Below are positions 27,677-36,429 of a stretch of 64,000 nucleotides of DNA, in pieces (positions within the stretch are counted from its first letter, which is position 1; every line of letters starts with the position of its first letter). The stretch spans positions 25,928 to 89,927 of the forward strand of contig JAEUTY010000049.1 of assembly GCA_016787805.1 (NCBI GenBank). The letters are read 5' to 3'. The position numbers and the translations under genes are program-made. The notes under the pieces are model-generated. The model had not been told where the DNA came from and did no database searches. It was given only the letters and a program-made list of their open reading frames with translations. Source of the DNA: Flavobacterium sp. Lineage in GTDB: Bacteria > Bacteroidota > Bacteroidia > Flavobacteriales > Flavobacteriaceae.

Positions 27677-29218
27677 ATGAAAAAAATAGTATTTGTTAGC
27701 ACTACTTTTTTGCTAACCTTGTTTTGTATTGCACAACAAAACATTATGATTGATAATAATGGTTCACCCAACGAACCTTCTATTGCAATTAATCCCAACA
27801 ACACGAATCAATTGGTTGCTGGTAGCAATATCAACAAAGTATACCGAAGCAACGACGGTGGTTTGACTTGGACAAAAAGTACCTTAACTTCATCTTATGG
27901 AGTTTGGGGAGATCCAGCAATTGTAGCCGACAACAATAATAATTTTTATTTTACTCATTTGTCAAATCCAACTTCTGGAAATTTTTTAGATCGAATTGTT
28001 TGCCAAAAAAGCACCAACGCTGGATCAACGTGGAGTAATGGTTCTTTCGCAGGATTAACAACCAACAAAGAACAAGACAAACAATGGATTTCCTTCGACC
28101 CAATCAACAATAATTTGTACATGTCGTGGACACAATTTGACTCCTACGGAAGTACTGATCCGAGTGACAAAACAATTATTTTGTTTTCGAAATCGACGGA
28201 TTTTGGATTGACTTGGTCAACTCCTATCAAACTAAACGAAGTTGATGGTTCTTGTATTGATAATAGCACAACTGTAGAAGGCGCTGTTCCTGCTCCTGGA
28301 CCATCTGGACAAGTTTATGTAGCTTGGTCAGGTCCAAACGGATTAGTGTTCAAAAAATCGTTGGATCAAGGTGTAACATGGTCTACAACAGAAACCCAAA
28401 TTATAGCAACACACGAATGGGATTTTGCAATTCCAGGTATTGACCGATGCAACGGAATGCCCATAACAATTTGTGATTTAAGCCCAAGTACTCACCACGG
28501 AACCATTTATGTAAATTGGGCCGATCAAAGTAATGGAGCAAATGATACTGATATTTTTCTATCCAAATCAACGGATGGCGGAACAACTTGGTCAAGTCCG
28601 TTACGGGTGAATAACGATGCTCCTGGCAAACATCAATTTTTATCTTGGATGGCGTTAGACCAAACCAATGGTTATATTTATATCGTTTTTTACGACCGAA
28701 GAAATTACACCAACAACAATACTGATGTTTATTTGGCTTACTCAACAGATGGTGGAAATACATTTACAAACACCAAAATTAGTACTACATCATTTCTACC
28801 CACTTCATCGGTTTTCTTTGGTGATTATACGAATATTGTTGCTCACAATGGCGTTATTCGTCCTATTTGGACTCGATTAGCGAGTGGTCAAACCAGTGTT
28901 TGGACAGCCATTTTGTCGCAAAGTCAATTGGATGCCAAAGAATTTGAAACGCAAGACGACAACACCACGATTCTAAACTACCCAAATCCAGTAGAAGAAG
29001 ATTGCTATTTTGCGTTCAAACTTTACAAAGAAAGTCCGGTAAGTATCACTATTTATGATTTAACAGGAAAAGAAGTTTACAAAGTCTTAGAAAACAAAAC
29101 TTATCCGATGGGAAAACATCTGGTTTCCATCAAAAGTAATTTGCTTAAAAAAGGAGAATACGTATACGTTGTACAATCCGATTATTATAAAAAGTCAAAG
29201 AAATTGATTGTAGAATAA
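27677..29218 (+). CDS. BNR-repeat (sialidase-fold) secreted protein with T9SS sorting domain
   Basis: 513 residues: signal peptide (MKKIVFVSTTFLLTLFCIAQ), several Asp-box/BNR repeats (SNDGGLTWTK, STNAGSTWS, STDFGLTWS, STDGGTTWSSP, STDGGNTFT) spread over about residues 55-370, and a type A T9SS domain at the end (ILNYPNPVEEDCYFAF to SKKLIVE). The propeller resembles exo-alpha-sialidases, but the arginine triad cannot be assigned by eye, so it may be a binding protein. It follows the sugar dehydrogenase gene by 16 bp, likely co-transcribed. Confidence 0.85.
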   Translation: MKKIVFVSTTFLLTLFCIAQQNIMIDNNGSPNEPSIAINPNNTNQLVAGSNINKVYRSNDGGLTWTKSTLTSSYGVWGDPAIVADNNNNFYFTHLSNPTSGNFLDRIVCQKSTNAGSTWSNGSFAGLTTNKEQDKQWISFDPINNNLYMSWTQFDSYGSTDPSDKTIILFSKSTDFGLTWSTPIKLNEVDGSCIDNSTTVEGAVPAPGPSGQVYVAWSGPNGLVFKKSLDQGVTWSTTETQIIATHEWDFAIPGIDRCNGMPITICDLSPSTHHGTIYVNWADQSNGANDTDIFLSKSTDGGTTWSSPLRVNNDAPGKHQFLSWMALDQTNGYIYIVFYDRRNYTNNNTDVYLAYSTDGGNTFTNTKISTTSFLPTSSVFFGDYTNIVAHNGVIRPIWTRLASGQTSVWTAILSQSQLDAKEFETQDDNTTILNYPNPVEEDCYFAFKLYKESPVSITIYDLTGKEVYKVLENKTYPMGKHLVSIKSNLLKKGEYVYVVQSDYYKKSKKLIVE

Positions 29219-29220
29219 AA

Positions 29221-29280
29221 GTTTACATTTACTGTTGACAGTAAACACACTGAACACTGAGACTGAACACTGAATACTAA
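29221..29280. repeat. Intergenic hairpin plus tandem ACTGAACACTGA-type repeats
   Basis: TTTACTGT-TG-ACAGTAAA forms a short palindrome at the start, followed by two copies of an ACTGAACACTGA-like unit between two convergent genes. It may terminate both transcripts, but there is no T run. Confidence 0.45.
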
Positions 29281-29281
29281 A

Positions 29282-30322
29282 TCAAGGCGCCGGATTCGGA
29301 TGCAATTCTTGAATGCGCTCTATTTCAGCTAAGATTTCTTTTGAAAGAACCACATCAAATGCATCGATGTTTTCTTTCAATTGTGTCAATGATGTTGCGC
29401 CGATAATGGTTGAAGTTATAAAAGATTGCTGGTTTACAAAAGCTTCGGATAGTTGTACCAAAGTCAATCCATTGTCTTCAGCTAATGCTTTGTATAAACG
29501 TGTAGCTTTGTAGCAGTTTTCGTTGGTGTAACGGGTAAAATTGGGAAATAATTTCAATCGTGAATTTTCAGGAAATCCGTTTAAATATTTTCCAGATAAA
29601 AACCCAAATCCTAATGGTGAATAGGCTAATAAACCCACATTTTCGCGCATGCAAATTTCGGATAACCCAACTTCAAACAATCGGTTCAATAACGAATACG
29701 GATTTTGAATCGATACAATTCGTGGTAAATTGTGCTTTTCACTTTCGTTTAAAAAACGCATTACTCCATACGGATTTTCATTGGAAACACCTATGTGCTT
29801 GATTTTTCCTTCTTTAATTAATCCGTCATACACCGACAAAACTTCAAAAAAATTGTCTTGCCATTTGGTATCAATTTGTGAAACACCGCGTTTGCCAAAC
29901 ATATTCATGACACGCTCAGGCCAATGCATTTGGTACAAATCAATGTATTCGGTTTGCAGGTTTTTCAAACTCAATTCAACTGCTTCATGAATGCTCTTTT
30001 TGGAAAAATCAAGCGGTTGACGAATGTATTCCATGCCGCGATTCGGTCCAGCTATTTTTGTGGCAATTACCAACTTTTCACGTTCTGACGCACCAATTTT
30101 GTGCAACCAACTTCCTATATGACGTTCTGTACTTCCAAAAATTTGTGCATTTCCGCCAATGGGATACATTTCGGCTGTGTCAATAAAATTGATGCCACGC
30201 TCAACTGCATAATCCAATTGCGAGTGCGACTCAACTTCTGAATTTTGGTTACCAAAAGTCATCGTACCAAGGCAAATGGTGCTGATTTTGGTATTGGTAT
30301 TTGGGAGTAAAGTATAGTTCAT
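29282..30322 (-). CDS. Aldo/keto reductase (Tas-like)
   Basis: NADPH-dependent reductase of the AKR barrel family. ICLGTMTFGNQ opens the barrel; the catalytic Asp and Tyr lie in FIDTAEMYPIGG, the Lys in LVIATKIAG and the His in DLYQMHWPER, giving the D-Y-K-H tetrad. The insert containing GSTERHIGSWL and the 346-residue length fit the Tas/YghZ subgroup. Substrate unknown. Probably monocistronic; the OmpA lipoprotein gene upstream ends 48 bp before it. Confidence 0.92.
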   Translation of the reverse strand: MNYTLLPNTNTKISTICLGTMTFGNQNSEVESHSQLDYAVERGINFIDTAEMYPIGGNAQIFGSTERHIGSWLHKIGASEREKLVIATKIAGPNRGMEYIRQPLDFSKKSIHEAVELSLKNLQTEYIDLYQMHWPERVMNMFGKRGVSQIDTKWQDNFFEVLSVYDGLIKEGKIKHIGVSNENPYGVMRFLNESEKHNLPRIVSIQNPYSLLNRLFEVGLSEICMRENVGLLAYSPLGFGFLSGKYLNGFPENSRLKLFPNFTRYTNENCYKATRLYKALAEDNGLTLVQLSEAFVNQQSFITSTIIGATSLTQLKENIDAFDVVLSKEILAEIERIQELHPNPAP

Positions 30323-30370
30323 TTTGAGTGACTTAGTTACTGAATAAAAACTAAGTTATTCAGTTGCTTT

Positions 30371-31336
30371 TTATAATTCATTCAACATTTTCGAAATTTC
30401 GTCCAATTTTGGAGTCAAAATAATTTCGATTCTACGGTTTTTAGCTTTTCCTTCTGGAGTATCATTGGTCATTATGGGTGCGAATTCACCTCGACCCGCA
30501 GCGGTTAAATTGTCTTTTTTGATACCGTTGATTTCGGTTAAAATATTTACAATCGCTGTAGCTCTTTTGGTCGATAAATCCCAGTTGTTTTCGATTCCGC
30601 CACCAATATTTCCTAGAATTTTATCGTTGTCGGTGTGTCCTTCAATTAATACCGAAATATCGGGGTTTTGTGCGAGTACTTTACCTAATTCAACTACTGC
30701 TTTTTTTCCTTCAACACCCACCGCCCAACTTCCAGTTTGGAACAACAATTTGTTTTCCATAGAAACATAGACTTTTCCGTTTTTCTGTTCGATGGTTAAG
30801 CCTTTTCCTTCGAAAGCATTGAGCGCTTTTGACAAATTGTCTTTCAACTTTTTCATGCCTGCTTCTTTTTCGGCAATCATCGTTTCTAGTTCGCTCAAAC
30901 GTTGTGAACTTGATTCTAAATCTTTTTTCAATTTGTTCAAACGCTCTTGTTCAGCTGCCAATGCTTTTTCTTTGGCTTCCAATTGCGCCAACAATTCGCG
31001 GTTTTTATTGATGTTGGATGACAACGCTTCGTTGCTATCTTTTTCTAAAGCGTTGTACGAATCTTGAATGGTTTTCAAACTTTTTTGAGAAGCTGTGTAA
31101 TCGGCCAGTAACTTATCGCGCTCGGCTTTCAATTTGTCGTATTCCGATTTCAAAGCCGTTCCGTCGTTTTCCAATTTAGTTTTAGCTTTGGTCAATTCAG
31201 AATTACTATCTTCAAGTTTTCGGTTTTCCTTTTTTAATTCGGCAAATTTATTCTCTAAATCGTTGTATATTTTTTTCGAAACGCAAGAAGTTGAAAGCGC
31301 TACTACTAGTAATCCAAGGGAAATTTTTTTAATCAT
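30371..31336 (-). CDS. OmpA-family lipoprotein with coiled coil
   Basis: 321 residues anchored in the outer membrane by a lipid on Cys in STSC (signal MIKKISLGLLVVALSTSC). Residues about 25-190 are a long coiled coil of Lys/Glu/Leu heptads; residues about 195-310 are an OmpA peptidoglycan-binding domain (LIEGHTDNDKILG, NWDLSTKRATAIVNIL, AAGRGEFAP, NRRIEIILTPK). It likely bridges the outer membrane and the cell wall, as Pal does, but with a longer spacer. Confidence 0.92.
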   Translation of the reverse strand: MIKKISLGLLVVALSTSCVSKKIYNDLENKFAELKKENRKLEDSNSELTKAKTKLENDGTALKSEYDKLKAERDKLLADYTASQKSLKTIQDSYNALEKDSNEALSSNINKNRELLAQLEAKEKALAAEQERLNKLKKDLESSSQRLSELETMIAEKEAGMKKLKDNLSKALNAFEGKGLTIEQKNGKVYVSMENKLLFQTGSWAVGVEGKKAVVELGKVLAQNPDISVLIEGHTDNDKILGNIGGGIENNWDLSTKRATAIVNILTEINGIKKDNLTAAGRGEFAPIMTNDTPEGKAKNRRIEIILTPKLDEISKMLNEL

Positions 31337-31361
31337 AGGTTATCTTTTTTTGAGTCGATTC

Positions 31362-31369
31362 AAAATTAA
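31362..31369 (-). promoter_or_regulatory. Candidate -7 box for the OmpA lipoprotein gene
   Basis: On the minus strand TAATTTTG fits TAnnTTTG, 25 bp before the start codon; no matching -33 box. Confidence 0.35.
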
Positions 31370-31448
31370 AGTATCAAAAGGGTATTTCATCTGATGAAAA
31401 ATATTGTTATTGACATTGTTATTGACATTATCTTAGCAATGCTACAGC

Positions 31449-31592
31449 CCTAGCCGTGATGGTAGTGGAACTCCTTTTGGCTAAAAAATGGTAGTTTTTG
31501 TTAGCTCAAAAAAGCGACCAAAGGAAGCTCTTTTTGAGGTTAGAAAAACCCATTTTTTGGCCCAAAGAGTGGAACGTACAGCGCGATTGGCT
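31449..31592. repeat. Flavobacterial intergenic repeat forming a long imperfect hairpin
   Basis: Starts at CCCTAGCCGTGATGG and ends near GTACAGCGCGATTGGC. Arm 1 (about 31471-31514, CTCCTTTTGGCTAAAAAATG and on) is the imperfect reverse complement of arm 2 (about 31528-31570, ending CCCATTTTTTGGCCCAAAGAG), with a short apex near 31515-31527. It touches the end of the exonuclease III gene. A second element with a similar TAGCCCCGAT opening is at 36545. Confidence 0.55.
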
Positions 31593-31593
31593 T

Positions 31594-32355
31594 CTAATTT
31601 ATTTCGACCAAAACTGGGCAATGGTCGGAATGTTTAGCTTCGGGCAAAATAACAGCGCGAGTCAAACGTTCTTTCAAAGGTTCGCTCGCCAAACAATAGT
31701 CGATTCTCCAGCCTTTGTTGTTGGCTCTAGCATTGGCGCGGTAACTCCACCAACTGTAGTTGTGCGGTTCTTTGTTGAACAAACGAAACGTGTCGATAAA
31801 ACCACTTTTCATAAATCGGTCGAGCCAAGCGCGTTCAACAGGCAAAAAGCCCGAAACTGTGGCATTTCGTATTGGATCGTGAATGTCGATAGCTTCGTGA
31901 CAAATGTTGTAATCGCCACAAATAACCAAATTGGGAATTTCTTTTTTCAAATTGTCGATGTACTTTTGAAAGTCGTCCATGTACATGAATTTGTGTTCCA
32001 ATCGATCGATATTAGTTCCCGATGGCAAGTACAAACTCATCACAGAAAAGGTTTCGAAATCGAGGCGCAGGTTTCTTCCTTCGTAATCCATGTGTTCAAT
32101 TCCGGTTCCGAAAACGACATTTTTGGGTTCAATTTTAGATAAAATGGCAACACCGCTATAGCCTTTTTTTTGGGCTGGAAAATAATATTGGTAAGGAAAA
32201 CCTGCCGCTGCGACTTCCATAACTGGAATTTGATCTTCTTGGGCTTTGATTTCTTGAAGACAGATAATATCGGGGTTGGCTTGTTGTAACCAGTCGAGAA
32301 ATCCTTTGCTGATAGCAGCACGAATTCCGTTTACATTATAGGAGATGATTCTCAT
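31594..32355 (-). CDS. xth: Exodeoxyribonuclease III (AP endonuclease)
   Basis: Cuts DNA at abasic sites and removes 3' blocks in base excision repair. The sequence has the EEP-fold motifs: SYNVNGIRAA at the start, CLQEIKAQ with the metal-binding Glu, GDYNICHEAIDIHDP, the catalytic RIDYCLAS region and the final KHSDHCPVL. 253 residues, full length. Its stop lies at the edge of the hairpin repeat; it is divergent from the OlsF-like gene. Confidence 0.94.
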   Translation of the reverse strand: MRIISYNVNGIRAAISKGFLDWLQQANPDIICLQEIKAQEDQIPVMEVAAAGFPYQYYFPAQKKGYSGVAILSKIEPKNVVFGTGIEHMDYEGRNLRLDFETFSVMSLYLPSGTNIDRLEHKFMYMDDFQKYIDNLKKEIPNLVICGDYNICHEAIDIHDPIRNATVSGFLPVERAWLDRFMKSGFIDTFRLFNKEPHNYSWWSYRANARANNKGWRIDYCLASEPLKERLTRAVILPEAKHSDHCPVLVEIN

Positions 32356-32371
32356 GATTTTTTAAGTTTTT

Positions 32372-32379
32372 CAAAAATA
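32372..32379 (-). promoter_or_regulatory. Candidate -7 box for exonuclease III
   Basis: On the minus strand TATTTTTG fits TAnnTTTG, 16 bp before the ATG. The nearest TTTG upstream is 26 bp away, longer than usual. Confidence 0.35.
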
Positions 32380-32468
32380 ACCAAAAACAATTGGAGAAAA
32401 AAAACCAAAGACCAATCTTTAACAGGATTTTTTGAATTATTTTTTAGAATAAAAACCAATTGAATTGT

Positions 32469-32476
32469 TATCTTTG
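32469..32476 (+). promoter_or_regulatory. Candidate -7 box for the OlsF-like gene
   Basis: TATCTTTG is an exact TAnnTTTG match, 27 bp before the ATG at 32504. Confidence 0.45.
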
Positions 32477-32503
32477 TTTTTTGCTCAATTAACAAAATTA
32501 TAA

Positions 32504-34297
32504 ATGGGTTTAGTCACTGCCAAAGAAGTTGCCAAAGCTATAAACGCCGATAAATATGGGGTTTTAGGCACATTTTCGGGTTGGTTACTGATGAAGGTTT
32601 TGAAAATTTCAACCTTGAACAAAATCTACGACCGTAACAAACATTTGAGCGAAATTGAGTTTTTGAATGCCATTTTGGATGAATTTCAGATCAAATTTGA
32701 AATTCCGGAAGAAGATTTGAAACGACTCCCAAAAGAAGGTGCTTACATTACCATTTCCAATCATCCTTTAGGTGGAATTGATGGAATTTTGTTGTTGAAA
32801 TTGATGTTGGAGCGCGAGCCCAATTTTAGAATCATTGCTAATTTCTTGTTGCACCGCATCGAGCCGATGAAACCGTATATCATGCCTGTGAATCCTTTTG
32901 AAAATCATAAGGATGCCAAATCGAGTGTGATTGGAATTAAAGAAACATTACGTCATTTGAGCGATGGAAAGCCGTTAGGAATGTTTCCTGCAGGTGAAGT
33001 TTCTACCTATAAAGACGGCAAATTAATGGTGGACAAACCTTGGGAAGAAGGAGCCATTAAAGTAATTCGTAAAGCCCAAGTTCCGGTAGTTCCGATTTAT
33101 TTTCATGCCAAAAACAGTAAGTTGTTTTACTTTTTGTCTACTATAAACGATACACTTCGCACGGCTAAATTACCTTCGGAATTATTGACGCAAAAAGACC
33201 GAATTATTAAGGTGCGTATTGGAAAACCGATTTCGGTTAACGAGCAAAACGAGCACCAAAGTTTAGAGGAATACTCTGAGTTTTTGCGAAAGAAAACCTA
33301 TATGTTATCGAATTCGTTTGACGACGAAGAAAAGTTGTTGTCGGTACCGAATTTGAAACTGCCTAAAAATCAGAAACAAATTGCCAAACCGGCCAATCAC
33401 GACAAGATTTTAGAGGAAATTGCGCTGATTGAAAAGGAAGATTTCCGCTTGTTACAAAGCAAAAACTATTCGGTTTTTTTGGTCACTGCCGATAAGATTC
33501 CGAATATTTTGCACGAAATTGGACGTTTACGAGAAATCACTTTCCGAGAAGTAGGCGAAGGAACTAACGAAGCGATTGACCTTGACGAATGCGACAAGTA
33601 TTACCATCACATGTTTTTGTGGGACGATGATGCGCAACAAATTGCGGGCGCTTATCGTATGGGATTGGGTTCAGAAATCTATCCAAAATACGGTATTGAA
33701 GGGTTTTATTTGACCGATTTGTTCCGATTTGAACCCGAGTTGTACGACATGATGCACCAATCAATCGAAATGGGTCGTGCTTTTATTTGCAAAGAATACC
33801 AACAAAAACCGATGCCGTTGTTTTTGCTTTGGAAAGGAATTGTACATACTACTTTACGCCATCCTGACCATAAATATCTGATTGGTGGTGTAAGTATTAG
33901 CAATCAATTTACCGAGTTTTCAAAATCGATTATGATTGAGTTCATGAAGTCGCATTATTATGATCCGTATGTGGCGCAGTACATTCATCCTAAAAAAGAA
34001 TACAAAGTAAAATTGAAAGATGCAGACAAGGATTTTGTATTTAACGAAGCCGAAGCCGATTTGAATAAATTTGATAAAATTATTGACGAAATCGAACCTG
34101 GAATATTGCGTTTGCCCGTTTTGATTAAAAAATACATCAAGCAAAATGCCCGTGTGATTGCGTTTAATGTTGATCCGAAATTTAACAATGCGATTGACGG
34201 ATTAATGTACATTAGAATTGCCGACCTACCCGAAAGCACTGTAAAACCAGTAATGGAGGAATTTCAAGCCGAACTGGAACGTAAGGAAAAACATTAA
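32504..34297 (+). CDS. olsF: Bifunctional acyltransferase, likely ornithine lipid synthase OlsF
   Basis: 597 residues with two fused acyltransferase halves. The N-terminal half is a PlsC-type O-acyltransferase: ISNHPLGGIDGILLL (the NHxxxxD motif) near residue 83 and MFPAGEVSTYKDG. The C-terminal half (about 310-560) is a GNAT-like N-acyltransferase related to hemolysin/OlsB proteins (RLREITFREVGEGTNEA, GAYRMGLG, ELGRAF-like EMGRAFICKEYQ). This fusion and order are those of OlsF, which makes ornithine lipids in Serratia and Flavobacterium. If the substrate differs it would still be an aminolipid synthase. Confidence 0.75.
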   Translation: MGLVTAKEVAKAINADKYGVLGTFSGWLLMKVLKISTLNKIYDRNKHLSEIEFLNAILDEFQIKFEIPEEDLKRLPKEGAYITISNHPLGGIDGILLLKLMLEREPNFRIIANFLLHRIEPMKPYIMPVNPFENHKDAKSSVIGIKETLRHLSDGKPLGMFPAGEVSTYKDGKLMVDKPWEEGAIKVIRKAQVPVVPIYFHAKNSKLFYFLSTINDTLRTAKLPSELLTQKDRIIKVRIGKPISVNEQNEHQSLEEYSEFLRKKTYMLSNSFDDEEKLLSVPNLKLPKNQKQIAKPANHDKILEEIALIEKEDFRLLQSKNYSVFLVTADKIPNILHEIGRLREITFREVGEGTNEAIDLDECDKYYHHMFLWDDDAQQIAGAYRMGLGSEIYPKYGIEGFYLTDLFRFEPELYDMMHQSIEMGRAFICKEYQQKPMPLFLLWKGIVHTTLRHPDHKYLIGGVSISNQFTEFSKSIMIEFMKSHYYDPYVAQYIHPKKEYKVKLKDADKDFVFNEAEADLNKFDKIIDEIEPGILRLPVLIKKYIKQNARVIAFNVDPKFNNAIDGLMYIRIADLPESTVKPVMEEFQAELERKEKH

Positions 34298-34301
34298 AAA
34301 A

Positions 34302-34330
34302 GGCGCTGAAATTCAGCGCCTTTTCTTTTT
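34302..34330. terminator. Bidirectional rho-independent terminator
   Basis: GGCGCTGAA (34302-34310) and TTCAGCGCC (34312-34320) form a GC-rich stem, preceded by AAAAAA and followed by TTTTCTTTTTT, between two convergent genes. It can serve both strands. Confidence 0.9.
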
Positions 34331-34332
34331 TA

Positions 34333-34650
34333 TTAGAACCAAGCTCTTTTGTTGGCTTGATACGTATGGTAAAACTCTTCGTCAGACTTGGTTAAGTAAA
34401 TGATTCCTTCCACTAATCCTATAACTCCTGGAATCCACACTAAGAATGCGCCAATTAAAAAACACATTGTTAAGTAACTAAATATTGTTAATCCTAGCAA
34501 AATAAAACCTTCGTTGTTGTAGCCTAATACAAATTTATGTACTCCTAAACTTCCTAAAATTATTGCCAAAACACCAGTTAAAACACGTTTGTTTTCTTGT
34601 TGCGGCGGTTGTGGTTTGTTCCATTCCTCTGTTGGTGGTATTACTTCCAT
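34333..34650 (-). CDS. TM2-domain membrane protein
   Basis: 105 residues. After a proline/glutamine-rich cytosolic start come two membrane helices: VLTGVLAIILGSLGVHKFVLG with the family's turn motif, then LTIFSYLTMCFLIGAFLVWI, and VIGLVEGIIYL. This is the TM2 domain (helix-turn-helix in the membrane); function unknown. A terminator separates it from the OlsF-like gene. Confidence 0.85.
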   Translation of the reverse strand: MEVIPPTEEWNKPQPPQQENKRVLTGVLAIILGSLGVHKFVLGYNNEGFILLGLTIFSYLTMCFLIGAFLVWIPGVIGLVEGIIYLTKSDEEFYHTYQANKRAWF

Positions 34651-34708
34651 TTGATTGCTATTTTTTTGGTTAGATTATAAAAGTATAAAATTTATAAATA
34701 CGTTACTC

Positions 34709-35092
34709 TTACATCGGTTCCCAAAGTTCAATTTTATTTCCTTCAGGGTCTAAAATCCAACCAAATTTACCATAATCGTAGGTTTCCATTTCGCCTACAA
34801 TTGTAACGCCTTCTTCTTTTAGTATAGCTAACAATGCTTCTAAATTATCCACACGATAATTCATCATAAATGGTTTTTCGCTCGGATTGAAATACTTGGT
34901 TTCCGCATCAAAAGTTGACCATTGGGTCATGCCGTCGTTTCCGTCTTTGTCTTTCCACTCAAACGACCAACCGTAATCGCTAACCGGAATTCCGAGGTGT
35001 GTTTTGTACCATTCATTCATTTGTTTTGGGTTTTCGCTTTTGAAGAAAACACCGCCAATTCCGGTTACTCTTGTAATGTCTTTTTTACTCAT
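34709..35092 (-). CDS. VOC-superfamily (glyoxalase/bleomycin-resistance-like) protein
   Basis: About 127 residues. I use the ATG at 35092 (MSKKDITRVTGIGGVFFKS); the longer frame would read back through the preceding gene. Paired beta-alpha-beta-beta-beta units are visible (GIGGVFFKSENPKQMNEWY and MMNYRVDNLEALLAILKEEG), ending with the metal-site Glu in DPEGNKIELWEPM. The substrate is unknown. Its start overlaps the end of the small membrane-protein gene by 8 bp. Confidence 0.8.
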   Translation of the reverse strand: MSKKDITRVTGIGGVFFKSENPKQMNEWYKTHLGIPVSDYGWSFEWKDKDGNDGMTQWSTFDAETKYFNPSEKPFMMNYRVDNLEALLAILKEEGVTIVGEMETYDYGKFGWILDPEGNKIELWEPM

Positions 35093-35483
35093 GGTTTTGT
35101 TTTTTAAAAAATAGTGTTGTTGCCAATACCAACAATAATCCTTGAACAGCAAATGCAATCATCGCATCAATTTCTTTGGAAATATAAACGCATCCCAAAC
35201 CGAAAACAACCAACCCAATTCCGATGAGTAACAGTTGTATTCTTGCCCAATGATTTCCTCTTTGAATTGGTTTTGCTAAAAACAACATCCAAATTCCGGA
35301 GAGTAACATCATGATGGACGAATACAACCAAATTTCTTGCATACCATCGGCTGCTACAGGTTGTATTTCGCCTTTATTGATGTGTTCAATAACGGCTTGC
35401 ATTCCCATAAAAGCGTGTGGAATAAAACTCAAACACGTAATTATTCCGACAAATAAAACCAAAATATAGCTAATTCTATTCAT
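35085..35483 (-). CDS. Hypothetical four-helix membrane protein
   Basis: 132 residues from the ATG at 35483 (MNRISYILVLFVGIITCLSF). Four membrane helices are visible (about 4-22, 48-66, 76-98, 103-122). No catalytic motif. It overlaps the hydroxyacid dehydrogenase gene by 8 bp and the VOC gene by 8 bp, so the three are one transcript. I do not recognise the family. Confidence 0.7.
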   Translation of the reverse strand: MNRISYILVLFVGIITCLSFIPHAFMGMQAVIEHINKGEIQPVAADGMQEIWLYSSIMMLLSGIWMLFLAKPIQRGNHWARIQLLLIGIGLVVFGLGCVYISKEIDAMIAFAVQGLLLVLATTLFFKKQNHE

Positions 35484-36429
35484 ACTTTTGAGTGATTTTG
35501 TTTGCAATTGTTTGTGCTAACTTAGCATGACTTTCATGAGTCCAGCCCGCGATATGTGGAGTCAATAGTACATTTTCAGCTTGTAACAAGTAATTAAAAG
35601 CTGCTGGTTTTTCGCTATCGAGGAATAAATTTTCAAAAGAAAGTTTTTCGTATTCCAACACATCCAATCCAGCGCCTAGAATTTTGCCTGACTTTAGTGC
35701 TTCTACCAAATCGTCGGTAACCACATTTTTACCTCGTGAAGTATTAATGAACCAAAACGGTTTGGTAAACGAATTGATGAATTGCGAATTGACCATTTTA
35801 TCCGTTTCAGGAGTCCAAGGCAAATGCAAACTTAAAACGTCGGCTTTTTGTTGGAGTTCTTGAAGGGAAACTTGTTTGGCGTTTTCGTCGCTTATGTTTT
35901 GAAGAATGTCATGAAAGATGACCTCAACATCAAATCCGCGTAACTTTTTAGCGAACGATTTTCCCATGTTTCCGTAACCGATGATTCCGATGGTTTTTCC
36001 TTCGAGTTCATAGCCTCGATTGCCTTCACGAATCCATTGGCCTTCGCGCACTAATCGATCGGCGCGATTGAGTTGGTTCATGAGCGAGAGTAACATTCCT
36101 AATGCATGTTCGCCTACAGCATTTCGATTGCCTTCGGGAGCGGCGATTAAGTGAACGCCTTTTTGCTCAGCATACTCACAATCGATGCTTTCTAAACCTG
36201 CGCCGACACGAGCGATAAATTGCAAATGGGTGGCTTTATCTAGAAAGGTTTTATCGATTTTGAAACGGCTGCGAATAACGACGCCATGGTAATTGTGGAT
36301 TTTGGCTTCTACTGCTTCTTTGGTAGAAGTGAAATCGGCTTCGTTTTGGAAACCTGCGTTTTCAAGTTGTTCCCAAAGTAGTGGATGATTGGAATCGAGA
36401 TGGAGGATTTTTATAGTTTCAGGTTTCAA
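35476..36429 (-). CDS. D-2-hydroxyacid dehydrogenase (phosphoglycerate dehydrogenase-like)
   Basis: NAD-dependent oxidoreductase, 317 residues. The substrate domain flanks a Rossmann domain with GIIGYGNMGKSFAKKLRGF. Catalytic residues can be placed: Arg in INTSRGKNVV, Glu in GLDVLEYEKLSF and His in LTPHIAGWTHES. It lacks the C-terminal ACT domain of long SerA forms. It could be the serine-pathway SerA or a broad-specificity reductase; no serC is beside it to decide. Confidence 0.85.
   Translation of the reverse strand: MKPETIKILHLDSNHPLLWEQLENAGFQNEADFTSTKEAVEAKIHNYHGVVIRSRFKIDKTFLDKATHLQFIARVGAGLESIDCEYAEQKGVHLIAAPEGNRNAVGEHALGMLLSLMNQLNRADRLVREGQWIREGNRGYELEGKTIGIIGYGNMGKSFAKKLRGFDVEVIFHDILQNISDENAKQVSLQELQQKADVLSLHLPWTPETDKMVNSQFINSFTKPFWFINTSRGKNVVTDDLVEALKSGKILGAGLDVLEYEKLSFENLFLDSEKPAAFNYLLQAENVLLTPHIAGWTHESHAKLAQTIANKITQKYE

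Noticed and set aside
28401-28763. 120-codon minus-strand frame
   Set aside because: Antisense to the BNR-repeat gene; Trp/His-rich composition reflects the Asp-box codons on the other strand.
31498-32142. 214-codon open frame on the plus strand
   Set aside because: It lies antisense to exonuclease III, whose motifs are complete, and its start is in the hairpin repeat; no protein-family pattern.
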